Positions 29,231 to 38,779 of a stretch of DNA of 40,740 bases are shown in pieces. Source of the DNA: Rhodospirillaceae bacterium (GTDB lineage: Bacteria > Pseudomonadota > Alphaproteobacteria > UBA8366); the NCBI GenBank assembly GCA_002722095.1, contig PBKG01000022.1:1-40740 (forward strand), read 5' to 3'. Each line of letters opens with the position of its first letter. Positions within the stretch are counted from its first letter, which is position 1. The notes beneath the pieces were generated by a model. The model searched no databases and was not told the origin of the DNA. It saw only the letters and a list, made by a program, of their open reading frames with translations. The position numbers and the translations under genes are program-made.

Positions 29231-30023
29231 GGCTCGACTTGGGTTGGGTGATGCCCCGTTGTGATTCTGCGCGCATAAACTCAACTATTTCCATAACCTC
29301 TGCCTCCTCACCGAAGGTCGTGGCGACATCTTTAACCCGCTCCTTAGCGGTACCTTCATCGGCAAACAGCATTCGATAGGCGGCTCGCAACTTGCTGATC
29401 TTTTCCTTGCCGTAATTGCCGCGCTTAAGGCCGACAAGATTCAGCCCCGAAAGATAGGCCCGGTCACCTTGAACCTGACCGAAGGGAATTATGTCAAACT
29501 CAACCCCGGTCATACCGCCGACCATTGCGTGATGGCCGACACGTACGAACTGATGCACGGCCGAAAGACCACCGATAATTACGTGATCCCCAAGCGTGAC
29601 GTGGCCCGCCAAGGTAGCATTATTGGCCATAATGACATGATCGCCGACATCGCAATCATGGGCTACGTGGGCCCCAACCATAAACAAACATCCATCGCCA
29701 ACTTTGGTTATCATTCCGCCACCTTTCGTTCCCGGATTCATGGTGACGTATTCGCGAATTTTGTTTCTTTTACCGATGATTAACGCAGATTCCTCGCCTT
29801 CGAATTTAAGGTCTTGCGGAACATGGCCGATTGATGCAAAAGGAAAAATCTCTGTATCGTTCCCCAATGTAGTGTGACCCGTGACCACCACATTCGAGTG
29901 CAACTTGCAATTGTCGCCTAATTTTATGTTGGGCCCCAAATAGCAAAAGGGGCCGATCTGGACGTTCTCGCCGATCTCGGCCCCTGCTTCGACTACCGAC
30001 GAGGGGTGGATTTCCGTGGTCAT
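29220..30023 (-). CDS. lpxA: UDP-N-acetylglucosamine acyltransferase
   Basis: First lipid A step: transfers a hydroxyacyl chain from acyl carrier protein to UDP-GlcNAc. The 267 aa form a left-handed parallel beta helix of hexapeptide repeats (about 5-185), with catalytic His122 in [11 protein letters not shown] and a helical C-terminal domain (about 195-265). The start overlaps the fabZ stop by 4 nt (ATGA), so the two are coupled and share the hydroxyacyl-ACP substrate pool. Confidence 0.96.
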   Translation of the reverse strand: MTTEIHPSSVVEAGAEIGENVQIGPFCYLGPNIKLGDNCKLHSNVVVTGHTTLGNDTEIFPFASIGHVPQDLKFEGEESALIIGKRNKIREYVTMNPGTKGGGMITKVGDGCLFMVGAHVAHDCDVGDHVIMANNATLAGHVTLGDHVIIGGLSAVHQFVRVGHHAMVGGMTGVEFDIIPFGQVQGDRAYLSGLNLVGLKRGNYGKEKISKLRAAYRMLFADEGTAKERVKDVATTFGEEAEVMEIVEFMRAESQRGITQPKSSHET

Positions 30024-30508
30024 TGATCCTCGACGATCATTGCGGTGTATGTAGCTTCTGCTGCTACCTGCCCGTCTACCAAGGCATCGCCCGAGAATTT
30101 CCAGACTTTGCCGCGTTGGCGGATTTTTTTAACTTGAAGATGAAGTGTGTCGCCGGGACCAACAGGGCGACGGAATCTTGCGTTTTCGATAGTCATGAAA
30201 TAGACACCGCGCTGGCCTTCGGCTTCGGGCAATTGCCTGACAACAATCGCGGCGGCGGTTTGAGCCATAGCCTCAATGATTAATACGCCCGGCATGATTG
30301 GTTGCTCTGGAAAATGTCCTTGGAAAAACGGTTCTGAAACCGAGACACATTTTATGCCTGTCGCACGTTCGTCCCCAATCACATCGATTATTTTGTCGAT
30401 CAGCAGAAACGGATAACGGTGTGGCAAGAGATCCATGATCTCTTGTATATCGATGACTTCCGGATCTGCTTCGGAAATAGTTTTGATTGCTTGCGCTTCG
30501 CTACTCAT
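30020..30508 (-). CDS. fabZ: 3-hydroxyacyl-ACP dehydratase
   Basis: Dehydrates 3-hydroxyacyl-ACP in fatty acid elongation. The 162 aa form a hot-dog fold with HRYPFLLID, the catalytic His65 in [11 protein letters not shown] and Glu79 in EAMAQTAA. The N-terminus is about 20 residues longer than in E. coli FabZ. It is 30 nt from skp, the place where lpxD usually stands. No clear ribosome binding site is seen. Confidence 0.96.
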   Translation of the reverse strand: MSSEAQAIKTISEADPEVIDIQEIMDLLPHRYPFLLIDKIIDVIGDERATGIKCVSVSEPFFQGHFPEQPIMPGVLIIEAMAQTAAAIVVRQLPEAEGQRGVYFMTIENARFRRPVGPGDTLHLQVKKIRQRGKVWKFSGDALVDGQVAAEATYTAMIVEDQ

Positions 30509-30538
30509 GATGCAACGGGTCCCACACCCTCCCCTATT

Positions 30539-31135
30539 TTAACGTCCCTTAGCCGGCGGTGGCGGTGTTACCACCAATTCGACCTTAGGCAATTGCTTAT
30601 TCAAACGTTTCAACGCTTCTTCTGTGAGTACCAGATTTTTGTCGATAAATAAAACGATGCGCCGGCTTTTGGTTGCGTTGACGATCATATTAATTCCGCG
30701 TTCGCTCGCCAACGTTTTTAGGATATCGTTTAACGCTTCGTCTATCTGCGCCATGCCGCGGTTAAACATTTGATCGAGTTCACTTTTTCGGCTTTGCAGT
30801 ACGCGTGACAATTCGGTCGCCTGTTGGCGAATTTCCGTACGGCGTTGTTTCAACGTCTCTGAATCAAGTTTGGACGACTGTCTTTTCAGTTCGTCGCGCG
30901 CCTTTTCCAAAGCATTCTGTGCATCTCTGATTTCCGACTGATAGCGTTGATACCTCTGATCAATCAACTCACGCATGCCTTTTGCGGCCAGAGAATCTCG
31001 GGTAACCAGATTGCGGTCGACGACGGCAACACTGGTTGTTTGTGCTTTTGGGGATTGGGGTGCGAGCACATGGCAAAGTGCAACCAGCCCCAACAAGGCG
31101 ATCGCTTTATTGGAGAGTTTCCCTAGCCATTGCAT
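30539..31135 (-). CDS. skp: Skp/OmpH-family periplasmic chaperone
   Basis: A periplasmic holdase for unfolded outer-membrane proteins that delivers them to BamA. In 198 aa, a signal peptide (about 1-32, ending near PKAQ) precedes the short beta core (VAVVDRNLV) and long coiled-coil arms (about 65-135) rich in Lys, Glu, Arg and Gln, then the returning strand INMIVNATKSRRIVLFI. The C-terminal tail is Pro-rich. The gene lies 3 nt after the bamA stop, and no ribosome site is evident, suggesting coupling to bamA. Confidence 0.88.
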   Translation of the reverse strand: MQWLGKLSNKAIALLGLVALCHVLAPQSPKAQTTSVAVVDRNLVTRDSLAAKGMRELIDQRYQRYQSEIRDAQNALEKARDELKRQSSKLDSETLKQRRTEIRQQATELSRVLQSRKSELDQMFNRGMAQIDEALNDILKTLASERGINMIVNATKSRRIVLFIDKNLVLTEEALKRLNKQLPKVELVVTPPPPAKGR

Positions 31136-31138
31136 GAA

Positions 31139-33523
31139 CTAAAACCGCGTGCCGAAACTGAATCGGACAAATTCCGTTTTGTCGAAATCCTTTTTCACAA
31201 TCGGGTAGCCGAAATCAATACGCAATGGTCCGAGAGGCGATTTCCAGCCGATACCTGCACCAATTGTCACGCGGGGGCCAGCCTCGTCGTCAATTATATT
31301 GCTTTGCTCTTCGGTGCCGAAAACGGTTCCAACATCGGTAAACAAGGCGCCGGAAACGCCAAGCTCATCGGGTAATCCCAAGGGAAACTTTAATTCAGCT
31401 GTACCAACTGCCCGTGTCAGTCCGCCAAGAGCATCGTTGCTTAGCCGGTCGCGAGGGCCGATACCGGATGTATCAAAGCCGCGGAAACTGTCGCCACCAA
31501 GATTGTAACGATCAAGCACGCGGACATCTTGACCGATACCGAATATGTGGCTCATTTCGCCTCTTACGGTTCCGATCCATTGCTTGCCGAACGGATAGTA
31601 ATACTGGGCTTTCAGGGACGAGGCGAGATTGCGAATGTCGCCGCCGAGTCCGGCAAAGGTATTACTGAGACGGACCACCATACCTTCGGTTGGGTCTTGG
31701 CGATTATCGCGAGTATCGTAAGTCAACGTGTGGCCGACGGAAGATTTCAACTTTTCGCCTTCCTGTGACCTGATGAATTGGGATGCATCGCTTTGCACAT
31801 CGGTCAAATTTTGTAATTCGAGTTGGTAGCGAACCCCGTGCGTCCATTCTTCGTTGATCCGATAGCGAAGCCGCAACGTGCCACCGGTCCTCTCCTCGTC
31901 GAAGCCGCTCTGATTGCCGCGGTTACGGGTAGTTCGGTAGATATCCGCGCCCGCAGCGAGTTCACGGTCAAGAAAATAGGGTTCGGTAAAAGATAAGCGG
32001 TAGGATTGCGAACGCGCGGATATTCGCCCTGAAACACCGAGGTCCTGGCCGCGACCGAGGAGATTTCGTTCGCGTAAGGAAACTTCGCCAAGCGGTCCGT
32101 CGGACGTAGAAAAGCCCGCGCCGACACTGAGTTCGCCCGTCGATTGTTCTTCGACATCCACCTCGACCACGGTCTTGTCTCGCGTCGAGCCAGGTTTCTT
32201 ATTAACTTCAACCTTGGAGAAATAGCCCAGGTTATTGATCCGCTGACGCGATCTCCTGAGTTTTGCTGCGTTGAAGGCGTCACCTTCCACAAGCCGAAAT
32301 TCTCGTCGAATTACTCGATCCAAAGTCCGCACGTTGCCCCGAATATCGATCCTTTCGACAAATGTCTTGGGGCCTTCCTGGACCGAATAGGTAATCTCGA
32401 TAATGCGTGCTTTACTGTCGCGGCGTACGACCGGACGAACGTCGATGAATGCGAAACCGCGATTACCCACTTCGTTAGTGATCTTTACTACATCACCTTC
32501 GACTTTTTTGGAGTTGTACCAATCGCCTCTATCGGCTTTTACGAGTGGCCGTAGCAAACCTGGGTTTACTTCCTTGATTTTGGATTCGACCTTGATGTTA
32601 CCGAATTTGTAGCGCGGTCCTTCTTCGATGGTGAAGGTAATGAAAAAATTGGTTCGGTCTTGAGCCAATTCGGCTACAGCTGAAACGACCCGGAAATCCG
32701 CATAGCCGTGTTCCAAATAAAAACGTCTCAGCAATTCCCTGTCGAATGTAAGCCGATCTGGATCGTAGGTATCGGCGCTGGAAAAGAAACGATACCAGCG
32801 CGAAACGCGGGTCAAGATTACCTCTTGCAGTGCGCTGTCTGAAAACTCTTTGTTTCCGATAAACGAAATTTGGCTGATGCCGGTTTGCCGGCCTTCATTA
32901 ACCTCGAACACCAAATCGACACGGTTTTGTTCCAACTGGATCACTTTAGGTTCAACGACAGCCGCAAAATAGCCGCTACGCCGATATAGCTCGAGAATGC
33001 GCTTCACATCGTGCTGTACTCGTGTACGGGTAAAGACGACGCGAGGTCGGAGTTGGATTTCCAGGTTCAGCGCTTCGTCATCGAGTTCTTTGTTTCCCTC
33101 GAATGCGATGCGGTTGATGACCGGGTTTTCGACCACTCGCACGACCAAGTTTGGTCCTTCGCGGTTGATAGTGACGTCACGGAACAACCCGGTCGCGTAC
33201 AATTTTTTGAGGGACCTGTTGATTTGCTCGGCTGAAAAAGAATCACCCTCTTTCACTGTCATGTAAGAGTGCACGGTCGCAGGATCGATCCGCCGGGTCC
33301 CCTCTACGATGATTTCCTTGATAGCGGGACCTTGTGGCAAGGCCTGAGTGCGCACGCGCGAAGACGGTGCCGCCGACGGTGCCGGTGCACCTTGCGGTGC
33401 CGGCGGCACGATGATCGGCGCGCCCGGTCCTGGCCCTGCTCCCTGCGCATGCGAATCTATCGCAAGCGCTCCGAGCCCAACCACGGCAAATAGTGCAGCG
33501 GCGATTACTCTGAACACTCGCAA
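31139..33523 (-). CDS. bamA: Outer membrane protein assembly factor BamA
   Basis: Outer-membrane insertase. The protein is about 794 aa: a signal peptide ending near DSHAQ, a 40-residue Pro/Ala/Gly-rich spacer, five POTRA domains (first beginning IKEIIVEGTRRI), and a 16-strand Omp85 barrel ending in Phe, with FRGFDTSGIGPRD in the barrel. I prefer the TTG at 33523, with AGAAGG 5 nt upstream, giving a compact signal peptide (RVFRVIAAALFAVV). The frame also opens at a TTG at 33577 and a GTG at 33517; no ATG exists near the start. It follows rseP by 50 nt. Confidence 0.94.
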   Translation of the reverse strand: MRVFRVIAAALFAVVGLGALAIDSHAQGAGPGPGAPIIVPPAPQGAPAPSAAPSSRVRTQALPQGPAIKEIIVEGTRRIDPATVHSYMTVKEGDSFSAEQINRSLKKLYATGLFRDVTINREGPNLVVRVVENPVINRIAFEGNKELDDEALNLEIQLRPRVVFTRTRVQHDVKRILELYRRSGYFAAVVEPKVIQLEQNRVDLVFEVNEGRQTGISQISFIGNKEFSDSALQEVILTRVSRWYRFFSSADTYDPDRLTFDRELLRRFYLEHGYADFRVVSAVAELAQDRTNFFITFTIEEGPRYKFGNIKVESKIKEVNPGLLRPLVKADRGDWYNSKKVEGDVVKITNEVGNRGFAFIDVRPVVRRDSKARIIEITYSVQEGPKTFVERIDIRGNVRTLDRVIRREFRLVEGDAFNAAKLRRSRQRINNLGYFSKVEVNKKPGSTRDKTVVEVDVEEQSTGELSVGAGFSTSDGPLGEVSLRERNLLGRGQDLGVSGRISARSQSYRLSFTEPYFLDRELAAGADIYRTTRNRGNQSGFDEERTGGTLRLRYRINEEWTHGVRYQLELQNLTDVQSDASQFIRSQEGEKLKSSVGHTLTYDTRDNRQDPTEGMVVRLSNTFAGLGGDIRNLASSLKAQYYYPFGKQWIGTVRGEMSHIFGIGQDVRVLDRYNLGGDSFRGFDTSGIGPRDRLSNDALGGLTRAVGTAELKFPLGLPDELGVSGALFTDVGTVFGTEEQSNIIDDEAGPRVTIGAGIGWKSPLGPLRIDFGYPIVKKDFDKTEFVRFSFGTRF

Positions 33524-33573
33524 GTCAACCTTCTTTATTTCTACGGTGTTTTTAAGATGTTTTTCTTGCCAAT

Positions 33574-34671
33574 TCAAACATTAAAAAGAGATTTAATATC
33601 ATTAAATGTAACAAAAATCATAAATCCAAGTATCAAGGCCAACCCAATTCTAAAACTGTACTCTTGAATTCGTTCATTAATGGGGCGGCGAAATACCGCT
33701 TCCATGCCATAAAACAGCAAGTGCCCACCATCAAGCATAGGGATCGGGAATAAATTTATAAGTCCCAGATTTATCGACAAAAGTGCCATGAACCAGATGT
33801 AAGGAACGAAGCCTGATTTGGCGAAATCCCCTGACATTTGGCCAATTCGAACGGGCCCTCCCAATTCTTTGGCACTGCGAGTGCCCTCTATCATTTGGCC
33901 AATAGCTTTAAACGTAGCGAGCGTGAGTTGGACGCTTTCGCGCATTGCTTGCCAAACAGCTTTGAACGGACCATGGCGAACATACGCAACACCTTGGCGA
34001 GATACGCCGAGTAGGCCGATTTTATGTGTATTTCCTGATCTATCCTTTATTTCAGATACTTGTGGTGTCGCGTAAAGGGTGATCTGTTTGTCGCCACGCC
34101 CGATCAAAAGTTCGAGTCGTTCGCCCGCACTCAGGCGGACAATTTGTTGCACGTCCTCGAATCGTTGAATGGAAGTGCCTGAAATCTCGAGAAACTTATC
34201 GCCAGCTTCGAGACCCGCTTTAGCGGCCGCGCTGCCTTCTTTTACCGAACCTACCTCGGCGGGCGTATAAGGTTGGCCCACGGTCATAAAGAGACCGGCC
34301 AATACGACAATTGCAAATATGAAATTGGCGGCGGGACCGGCGAAAACGATCGCCGCTCGCTGACCAAGTCGTTTGTGAGCGAATGAGACCGCCTTTTCCT
34401 CTTCTGTAAGCGGCCTCTCCGAGGCTCCGCCACCGGTATGCTCACCTTCACCAAACATTTTGACATATCCGCCGAGCGGGATGGCACTGAATTTCCAACG
34501 TGTGTTTGCCTTATCGGTCCAACCAAATATTTCCGGCCCAAATCCGATAGAAAAGACTTCCACGCGGACGCCGTTCCGGCGCGCGATCCAGTAGTGGCCG
34601 AGTTCATGGACGAAAACCAGAACCGTCAGCAAAATCAGAAAGGGTAAGAGATAAGTAAAAAGAAATTCCAT
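33574..34671 (-). CDS. rseP: Site-2 (RIP) metalloprotease RseP
   Basis: An intramembrane zinc protease of the S2P family that cleaves anti-sigma factors and remnant signal peptides. In 365 aa: the first membrane helix with the zinc motif HELGH (22-26), a PDZ domain (about 115-200) containing the KAGLEAGDKFLEI stretch, then helices with the second motif NLFPIPMLDGGHL near the C-terminus. A single PDZ domain seems present rather than the two of E. coli RseP, typical of alphaproteobacteria. It sits between dxr and bamA. Confidence 0.95.
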   Translation of the reverse strand: MEFLFTYLLPFLILLTVLVFVHELGHYWIARRNGVRVEVFSIGFGPEIFGWTDKANTRWKFSAIPLGGYVKMFGEGEHTGGGASERPLTEEEKAVSFAHKRLGQRAAIVFAGPAANFIFAIVVLAGLFMTVGQPYTPAEVGSVKEGSAAAKAGLEAGDKFLEISGTSIQRFEDVQQIVRLSAGERLELLIGRGDKQITLYATPQVSEIKDRSGNTHKIGLLGVSRQGVAYVRHGPFKAVWQAMRESVQLTLATFKAIGQMIEGTRSAKELGGPVRIGQMSGDFAKSGFVPYIWFMALLSINLGLINLFPIPMLDGGHLLFYGMEAVFRRPINERIQEYSFRIGLALILGFMIFVTFNDIKSLFNV

Positions 34672-34702
34672 TAGCTACTCAAATTTTCCACGAATTTCCG
34701 GC

Positions 34703-35905
34703 CTAAAGCCGTGTGCCCACGATATCGTTTGCCAGTATCCGAGCTTCTTGATCGAGCCGGTCCACGTCATCGAGCGATTGCGGTTGTCGATGGCCGAACT
34801 TTGCCAACGCGTCTTCGACAACTTCTGCGATCTCGAGAAACCCGACGCCGCCCTCCAGAAAGCTGGCCACGGCAATTTCATTTGCCGCATTCATAACGAT
34901 TGGTGCACTGCCGCCGGCCCGCAATACGTCACGGGCGATTCGAAGTGCCGGAAACCGATCCGGATCGGGAGTTTCAAAAGTAAGGGTCATTAACTCCTGC
35001 CAATCGAGCCGGTCGCAGGGCGTCGTTACTCGATCCGGGTAGCCCAGCGTGTATGCGATCGGTGTTCGCATATCCGGAGTGCCGAGTTGCGCGAGAACCG
35101 AGCCATCGACATAGGCAACCATGCTATGAATTACCGATTGTGGATGCACAACTACGTCGATTTTGTCTTCCGGCAAGCCGAAAAGATAGTGCGCCTCGAT
35201 CACCTCGAGGCCTTTATTCATCATGGTGGCGGAATCGACCGAAATTTTCGCTCCCATATCCCAATTAGGATGCGCTACAGCTTCCTCCGGGCTGGCTTTT
35301 GCCATGCGATCGATATCCCATTCCCGGAATGGGCCACCGGAGGCGGTTAGAATCAGTTTCTCGATACCATCCCGCCGATCGAAATCGAAAACTTGAAAGA
35401 TCGCATTGTGTTCGGAGTCGACCGGCAGCAACGTTGCCCCTCGCCTTTCTATCTCCGACATCATCAGTTCGCCCGCACAAACCAGACATTCCTTGTTTGC
35501 AAACGCGACGATGGCACCTCGTTCAACCGCGGCAAGTGTTGGTTTCAGACCCGCGGCACCGACGATTGCCGCCATTACCCACTCGGCTTCGAGCGCTGCC
35601 GCTTCGGCGACCGCTTCGGGACCAGCCGCGACTTCGATATCCAGCCCCGCGAGGTCATCCTTTAGATCGGAGTATCGTGCCGGGTCCGCGAGCGCGACAA
35701 AGGACGGACGGAACTCTTTTGCCTGGGCCGACAATTCCTCAATGTTGGACCGCGCGGTCAAAGCTACGACATCGTAGTCCGCCTGATTGCGGCGGATGAT
35801 GTCGATGGTTTGGCAGCCCACCGATCCGGTCGATCCCAATATGGTAACCCGGCGCGGTTCGGCCTCCGTTTCGGCTTTCGGCGACTCTGCGCTTATCACG
35901 GCCAT
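34703..35905 (-). CDS. dxr: 1-deoxy-D-xylulose 5-phosphate reductoisomerase
   Basis: Committed step of the MEP isoprenoid pathway, making MEP with NADPH. The 400 aa have a short extra N-terminus, the nucleotide loop LGSTGSVGCQT (about 23-33), the substrate/metal region LPVDSEHNAIFQ, SASGGPFRE-type residues (TASGGPFREW), HPNWDMGAKISVDSATMMNKGLE, and the C-terminal four-helix domain. AGGAG lies 9 nt before the ATG. It overlaps the cdsA end by 10 nt and feeds isoprenoid supply for UppS two genes upstream. Confidence 0.96.
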   Translation of the reverse strand: MAVISAESPKAETEAEPRRVTILGSTGSVGCQTIDIIRRNQADYDVVALTARSNIEELSAQAKEFRPSFVALADPARYSDLKDDLAGLDIEVAAGPEAVAEAAALEAEWVMAAIVGAAGLKPTLAAVERGAIVAFANKECLVCAGELMMSEIERRGATLLPVDSEHNAIFQVFDFDRRDGIEKLILTASGGPFREWDIDRMAKASPEEAVAHPNWDMGAKISVDSATMMNKGLEVIEAHYLFGLPEDKIDVVVHPQSVIHSMVAYVDGSVLAQLGTPDMRTPIAYTLGYPDRVTTPCDRLDWQELMTLTFETPDPDRFPALRIARDVLRAGGSAPIVMNAANEIAVASFLEGGVGFLEIAEVVEDALAKFGHRQPQSLDDVDRLDQEARILANDIVGTRL

Positions 35906-36723
35906 AGTAACGGGCTCCTGCCTGAAAGAGCCGCCATTAGTGCCACGATCGGGAACACGGTCAAGTACCCATCGAAACGGTCCAGAAACCCACCGTGACC
36001 GGGTAGGAGCGCGCTTGAATCCTTAGCGTCAAAATGGCGTTTCCAGGCCGACTCGAGGAGGTCACCCGCCTGCGCCGCGAGCGCCAGACCGGCTCCCAAA
36101 AGTACCAGGGTCACTACACTATTACCGCCTAAGGCCAGTCCGACGAAAACGCTAATCGCTGCAGCCAGGGCTGTTCCACCCAAAAGGCCTGCCCAGGTTT
36201 TACCAGGACTAATATTGGGCGCCATGCGGGGGCCTCCGATTGCTTTCCCGAATGCGTAGCCTCCGATATCCATAGACGAAACTATGAAAACGGCCCAAAA
36301 CACAGTTTCGAGACCATGATCGGGCATTAGGCGAAGATATATCGCGGCGATCATGGTGGCCGCTATCAAAGGAGGACCGAACGCGAGCCAAAATCCAAAT
36401 CTGCCAAACCGTCGTGTTGCGATAAAAATCGATCCCAAAGTAAGAGCGGCGATTAGTGGCAGACGAAATTCAGGCCAAAGATATGCGGACAGGACGCAAA
36501 AGACGCCGATCACGATACTGACTGCCCAACTAATCGGAACGGTGGAAATTGCGGTTAGCTGGCACCATTCCCAATACAGCAAGGTGGCAAGGACCGCGAA
36601 AAACAAAACCATCGGCCAGTCACCAAACCAAATCGCGCCGGCCGCTACCGCAAGCAGCACGAGAGCGGAGGCAATTCGTTTCAGGAGCTTGATCGGATCA
36701 ACGAGAGTCGACGGTGGCGCCAT
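35896..36723 (-). CDS. cdsA: Phosphatidate cytidylyltransferase
   Basis: Integral membrane enzyme making CDP-diacylglycerol, the precursor of all major phospholipids. From the ATG at 36723 it is 275 aa with about seven to eight membrane helices and the C-terminal signature from GDLLESAWKR through KDSSALLPGHGGFLDRFD. The start overlaps uppS by 26 nt; the open frame runs further up to 36825 but those residues are not CdsA-like. The family signature normally has S-x-GDL; here the residue pair is QAGDL. Confidence 0.94.
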   Translation of the reverse strand: MAPPSTLVDPIKLLKRIASALVLLAVAAGAIWFGDWPMVLFFAVLATLLYWEWCQLTAISTVPISWAVSIVIGVFCVLSAYLWPEFRLPLIAALTLGSIFIATRRFGRFGFWLAFGPPLIAATMIAAIYLRLMPDHGLETVFWAVFIVSSMDIGGYAFGKAIGGPRMAPNISPGKTWAGLLGGTALAAAISVFVGLALGGNSVVTLVLLGAGLALAAQAGDLLESAWKRHFDAKDSSALLPGHGGFLDRFDGYLTVFPIVALMAALSGRSPLLWP

Positions 36724-37423
36724 AGCGTCGATCCCGACGGCGGAATTCGGCGACAGCATTTTCAAAATGCGAATCATCAAAGTCGGGCCATAGGACTTCC
36801 GTGAACACAAATTCGGTATAAGCAAGCTGCCAAATTAGGAAGTTGCTGATGCGCTGCTCGCCGCTGGTGCGAATTAGGAGGTCCGGGTCGGGAATTCCTC
36901 CGGTTGCCAAGTAACGACCGAAAAGAGATTCGTCGATTGCATCCGACTGCAACGCTCCCTCTGCGACTTGGCGCGCAAGAATTCGTGCAGCCGCGACTAT
37001 ATCCTGCCGACCTCCGTAACTGAGCGCCAATATCAATGTCAGACCGGTATTCCCGTCCATTGTCGTTTCAGCGTTTTCGATCAGTTCGACAATATCTTTC
37101 GGCAGACGACTGCGTTCTCCGATTACCTTGAGCCGAACATTATTCTTGTGCAATTCAGCGGTTTCCGATCGTAAATACCAGCGCAACAATCCCATTAAAT
37201 CTTCGATTTCGCTGGCGGACCGGCTCCAATTCTCGGAAGAAAAGCTGAAAAGAGTCAAATATTGGATGCCGAGATCGGCAGCGCACTGTACGGCCTTGCG
37301 AGCCGATTCCGCGCCACGTCTATGTCCTTCGCTGCGCGGAAGACCACGTGCCTTTGCCCATCGACCATTCCCATCCATAACGATGGCAACGTGTGTTGGT
37401 GGTTCCTTGAGGTCTTTATCCAT
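36698..37423 (-). CDS. uppS: Undecaprenyl diphosphate synthase (isoprenyl transferase)
   Basis: A cis-prenyltransferase that makes the C55 carrier lipid for peptidoglycan and LPS. The 241 aa have IVMDGNGRWAKARG with catalytic Asp17, HRRGAESAR, FSFSSENWSR, ALSYGGRQDI and PDLLIRTSGEQRISNF, the standard set. It lies 12 nt after frr and overlaps cdsA. The ribosome site is weak. Confidence 0.96.
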   Translation of the reverse strand: MDKDLKEPPTHVAIVMDGNGRWAKARGLPRSEGHRRGAESARKAVQCAADLGIQYLTLFSFSSENWSRSASEIEDLMGLLRWYLRSETAELHKNNVRLKVIGERSRLPKDIVELIENAETTMDGNTGLTLILALSYGGRQDIVAAARILARQVAEGALQSDAIDESLFGRYLATGGIPDPDLLIRTSGEQRISNFLIWQLAYTEFVFTEVLWPDFDDSHFENAVAEFRRRDRRYGATVDSR

Positions 37424-37435
37424 GCTGGTCAGCGT

Positions 37436-38002
37436 TTAAACCTGCATAATTTCGGCTTCTTTTTGCTCCAGCGCTTCGTCGATCTTTTTCACATGATCGT
37501 CGGTGAGTTCTTGCAGCTCATCGCCCCAGATATGCTGATCGTCTTGGGACATGTTGCCGGACTTTTCGGCCTTTTTTAGCTGATCCATACCGTCGCGGCG
37601 TACGTTGCGCACAGCCACACGCGCCTGTTCCGCATATTTGGCAGCGATTTTCTGGATTTCAACACGACGCTCTTCACTGAGGTCTGGAATCGGAATGCGG
37701 ATTAATTGGCCATCGGTCTGCGGGTTAAGGCCGAGATCGGATTCACGAATGCATTTTTCGACCGCCGAGACCAAACCCTTGTCCCAAACCTGAACAGTCA
37801 ACAACCGGGCTTCTGGTACGTTGACCGTCCCCAATTGGTCGATCGGCATCTGGCTGCCATAGGCATCGACCGTCAAGGGTTCCAGCATCGCGGTGGATGC
37901 GCGACCTGTTCGAAGACCTCCGAACTCCCGCGCCAGCGCAGTTAACGCGCCATCCATGCGCCGTTGAATGTCATCAATATCGAAATCGTCATCATCAGCC
38001 AT
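37436..38002 (-). CDS. frr: Ribosome recycling factor
   Basis: Splits post-termination ribosomes together with EF-G. The 188 aa have a three-helix bundle domain and an inserted beta domain: LRTGRAST near the N-terminus, [19 protein letters not shown], and the C-terminal [17 protein letters not shown] helix. GCGAGG lies about 6 nt upstream of the ATG. It follows pyrH by 4 nt. The extreme N-terminus is unusually Asp-rich ([10 protein letters not shown]). Confidence 0.96.
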   Translation of the reverse strand: MADDDDFDIDDIQRRMDGALTALAREFGGLRTGRASTAMLEPLTVDAYGSQMPIDQLGTVNVPEARLLTVQVWDKGLVSAVEKCIRESDLGLNPQTDGQLIRIPIPDLSEERRVEIQKIAAKYAEQARVAVRNVRRDGMDQLKKAEKSGNMSQDDQHIWGDELQELTDDHVKKIDEALEQKEAEIMQV

Positions 38003-38006
38003 GGGA

Positions 38007-38735
38007 TTACCTCGCTTCCGAAATCACCGTAAATCGACCTTCGCCCTTTATAACATCAGCGAAGCCGCCTTTCTCGTTAATCGAGAAGACAATTATCGGT
38101 ATTTCGTTTTCCCGTGCCAATGAAATTGCAGCCGCGTCCATGACTTTGAGGTCCCGCGAAAGCACATCCATATAAGTGAGCTGATCAAAACGTTCCGCGC
38201 TTGGGTCGGCAATTGGATCTGCAGAATATACGCCATCTACTTTGGTAGCTTTTAAAAGTGCATCGCATTCCATTTCTGATGCTCTGAGCGCCGCCGCGGT
38301 GTCGGTGGTGAAGTATGGATTTCCGGTGCCAGCGGCAAATATGACCACCCTGCCCTTTTCCATATGCCGCACGGCGCGGCGACGAATATAGGTCTCGCAC
38401 ACCGCATTCATCGGGATTGCCGATTGGACTCGCGTGTCGACGCCGAGAGTTTCCAACGCGCTTTGAACAGCCAGGGCATTCATAACGGTTGCCAGCATTC
38501 CCATATAATCTGCTGACGCACGCTCCATACCGTCCGCTGCGACCGATACTCCACGAAAGATGTTGCCGCCGCCGATTACGAGGCAGACTTCGACACCAAA
38601 GTCATTGACTGATTTGATCTCGCCGGCGACCTGGGCGACCATATCCGGATCGAGGCCAAAATCCCGGTCGGCCATCAAGGCTTCTCCGGAGATCTTCAGC
38701 AAAACGCGGTTGAAAGTGGATTTCTTATCGGCCAT
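38007..38735 (-). CDS. pyrH: Uridylate kinase
   Basis: Phosphorylates UMP to UDP as a hexamer of amino acid kinase folds. The 242 aa have [10 protein letters not shown] near the N-terminus, [45 protein letters not shown] and [10 protein letters not shown], all diagnostic. Together with pyrG on the left of the window it supplies pyrimidine nucleotides. AGGAG is 13 nt upstream of the ATG; the gap from tsf is 44 nt. Confidence 0.97.
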   Translation of the reverse strand: MADKKSTFNRVLLKISGEALMADRDFGLDPDMVAQVAGEIKSVNDFGVEVCLVIGGGNIFRGVSVAADGMERASADYMGMLATVMNALAVQSALETLGVDTRVQSAIPMNAVCETYIRRRAVRHMEKGRVVIFAAGTGNPYFTTDTAAALRASEMECDALLKATKVDGVYSADPIADPSAERFDQLTYMDVLSRDLKVMDAAAISLARENEIPIIVFSINEKGGFADVIKGEGRFTVISEAR

Positions 38736-38779
38736 CTGCTCAACCGCTCCTGTTTGCGCATTGGGGTTTAAGGAAAGAG

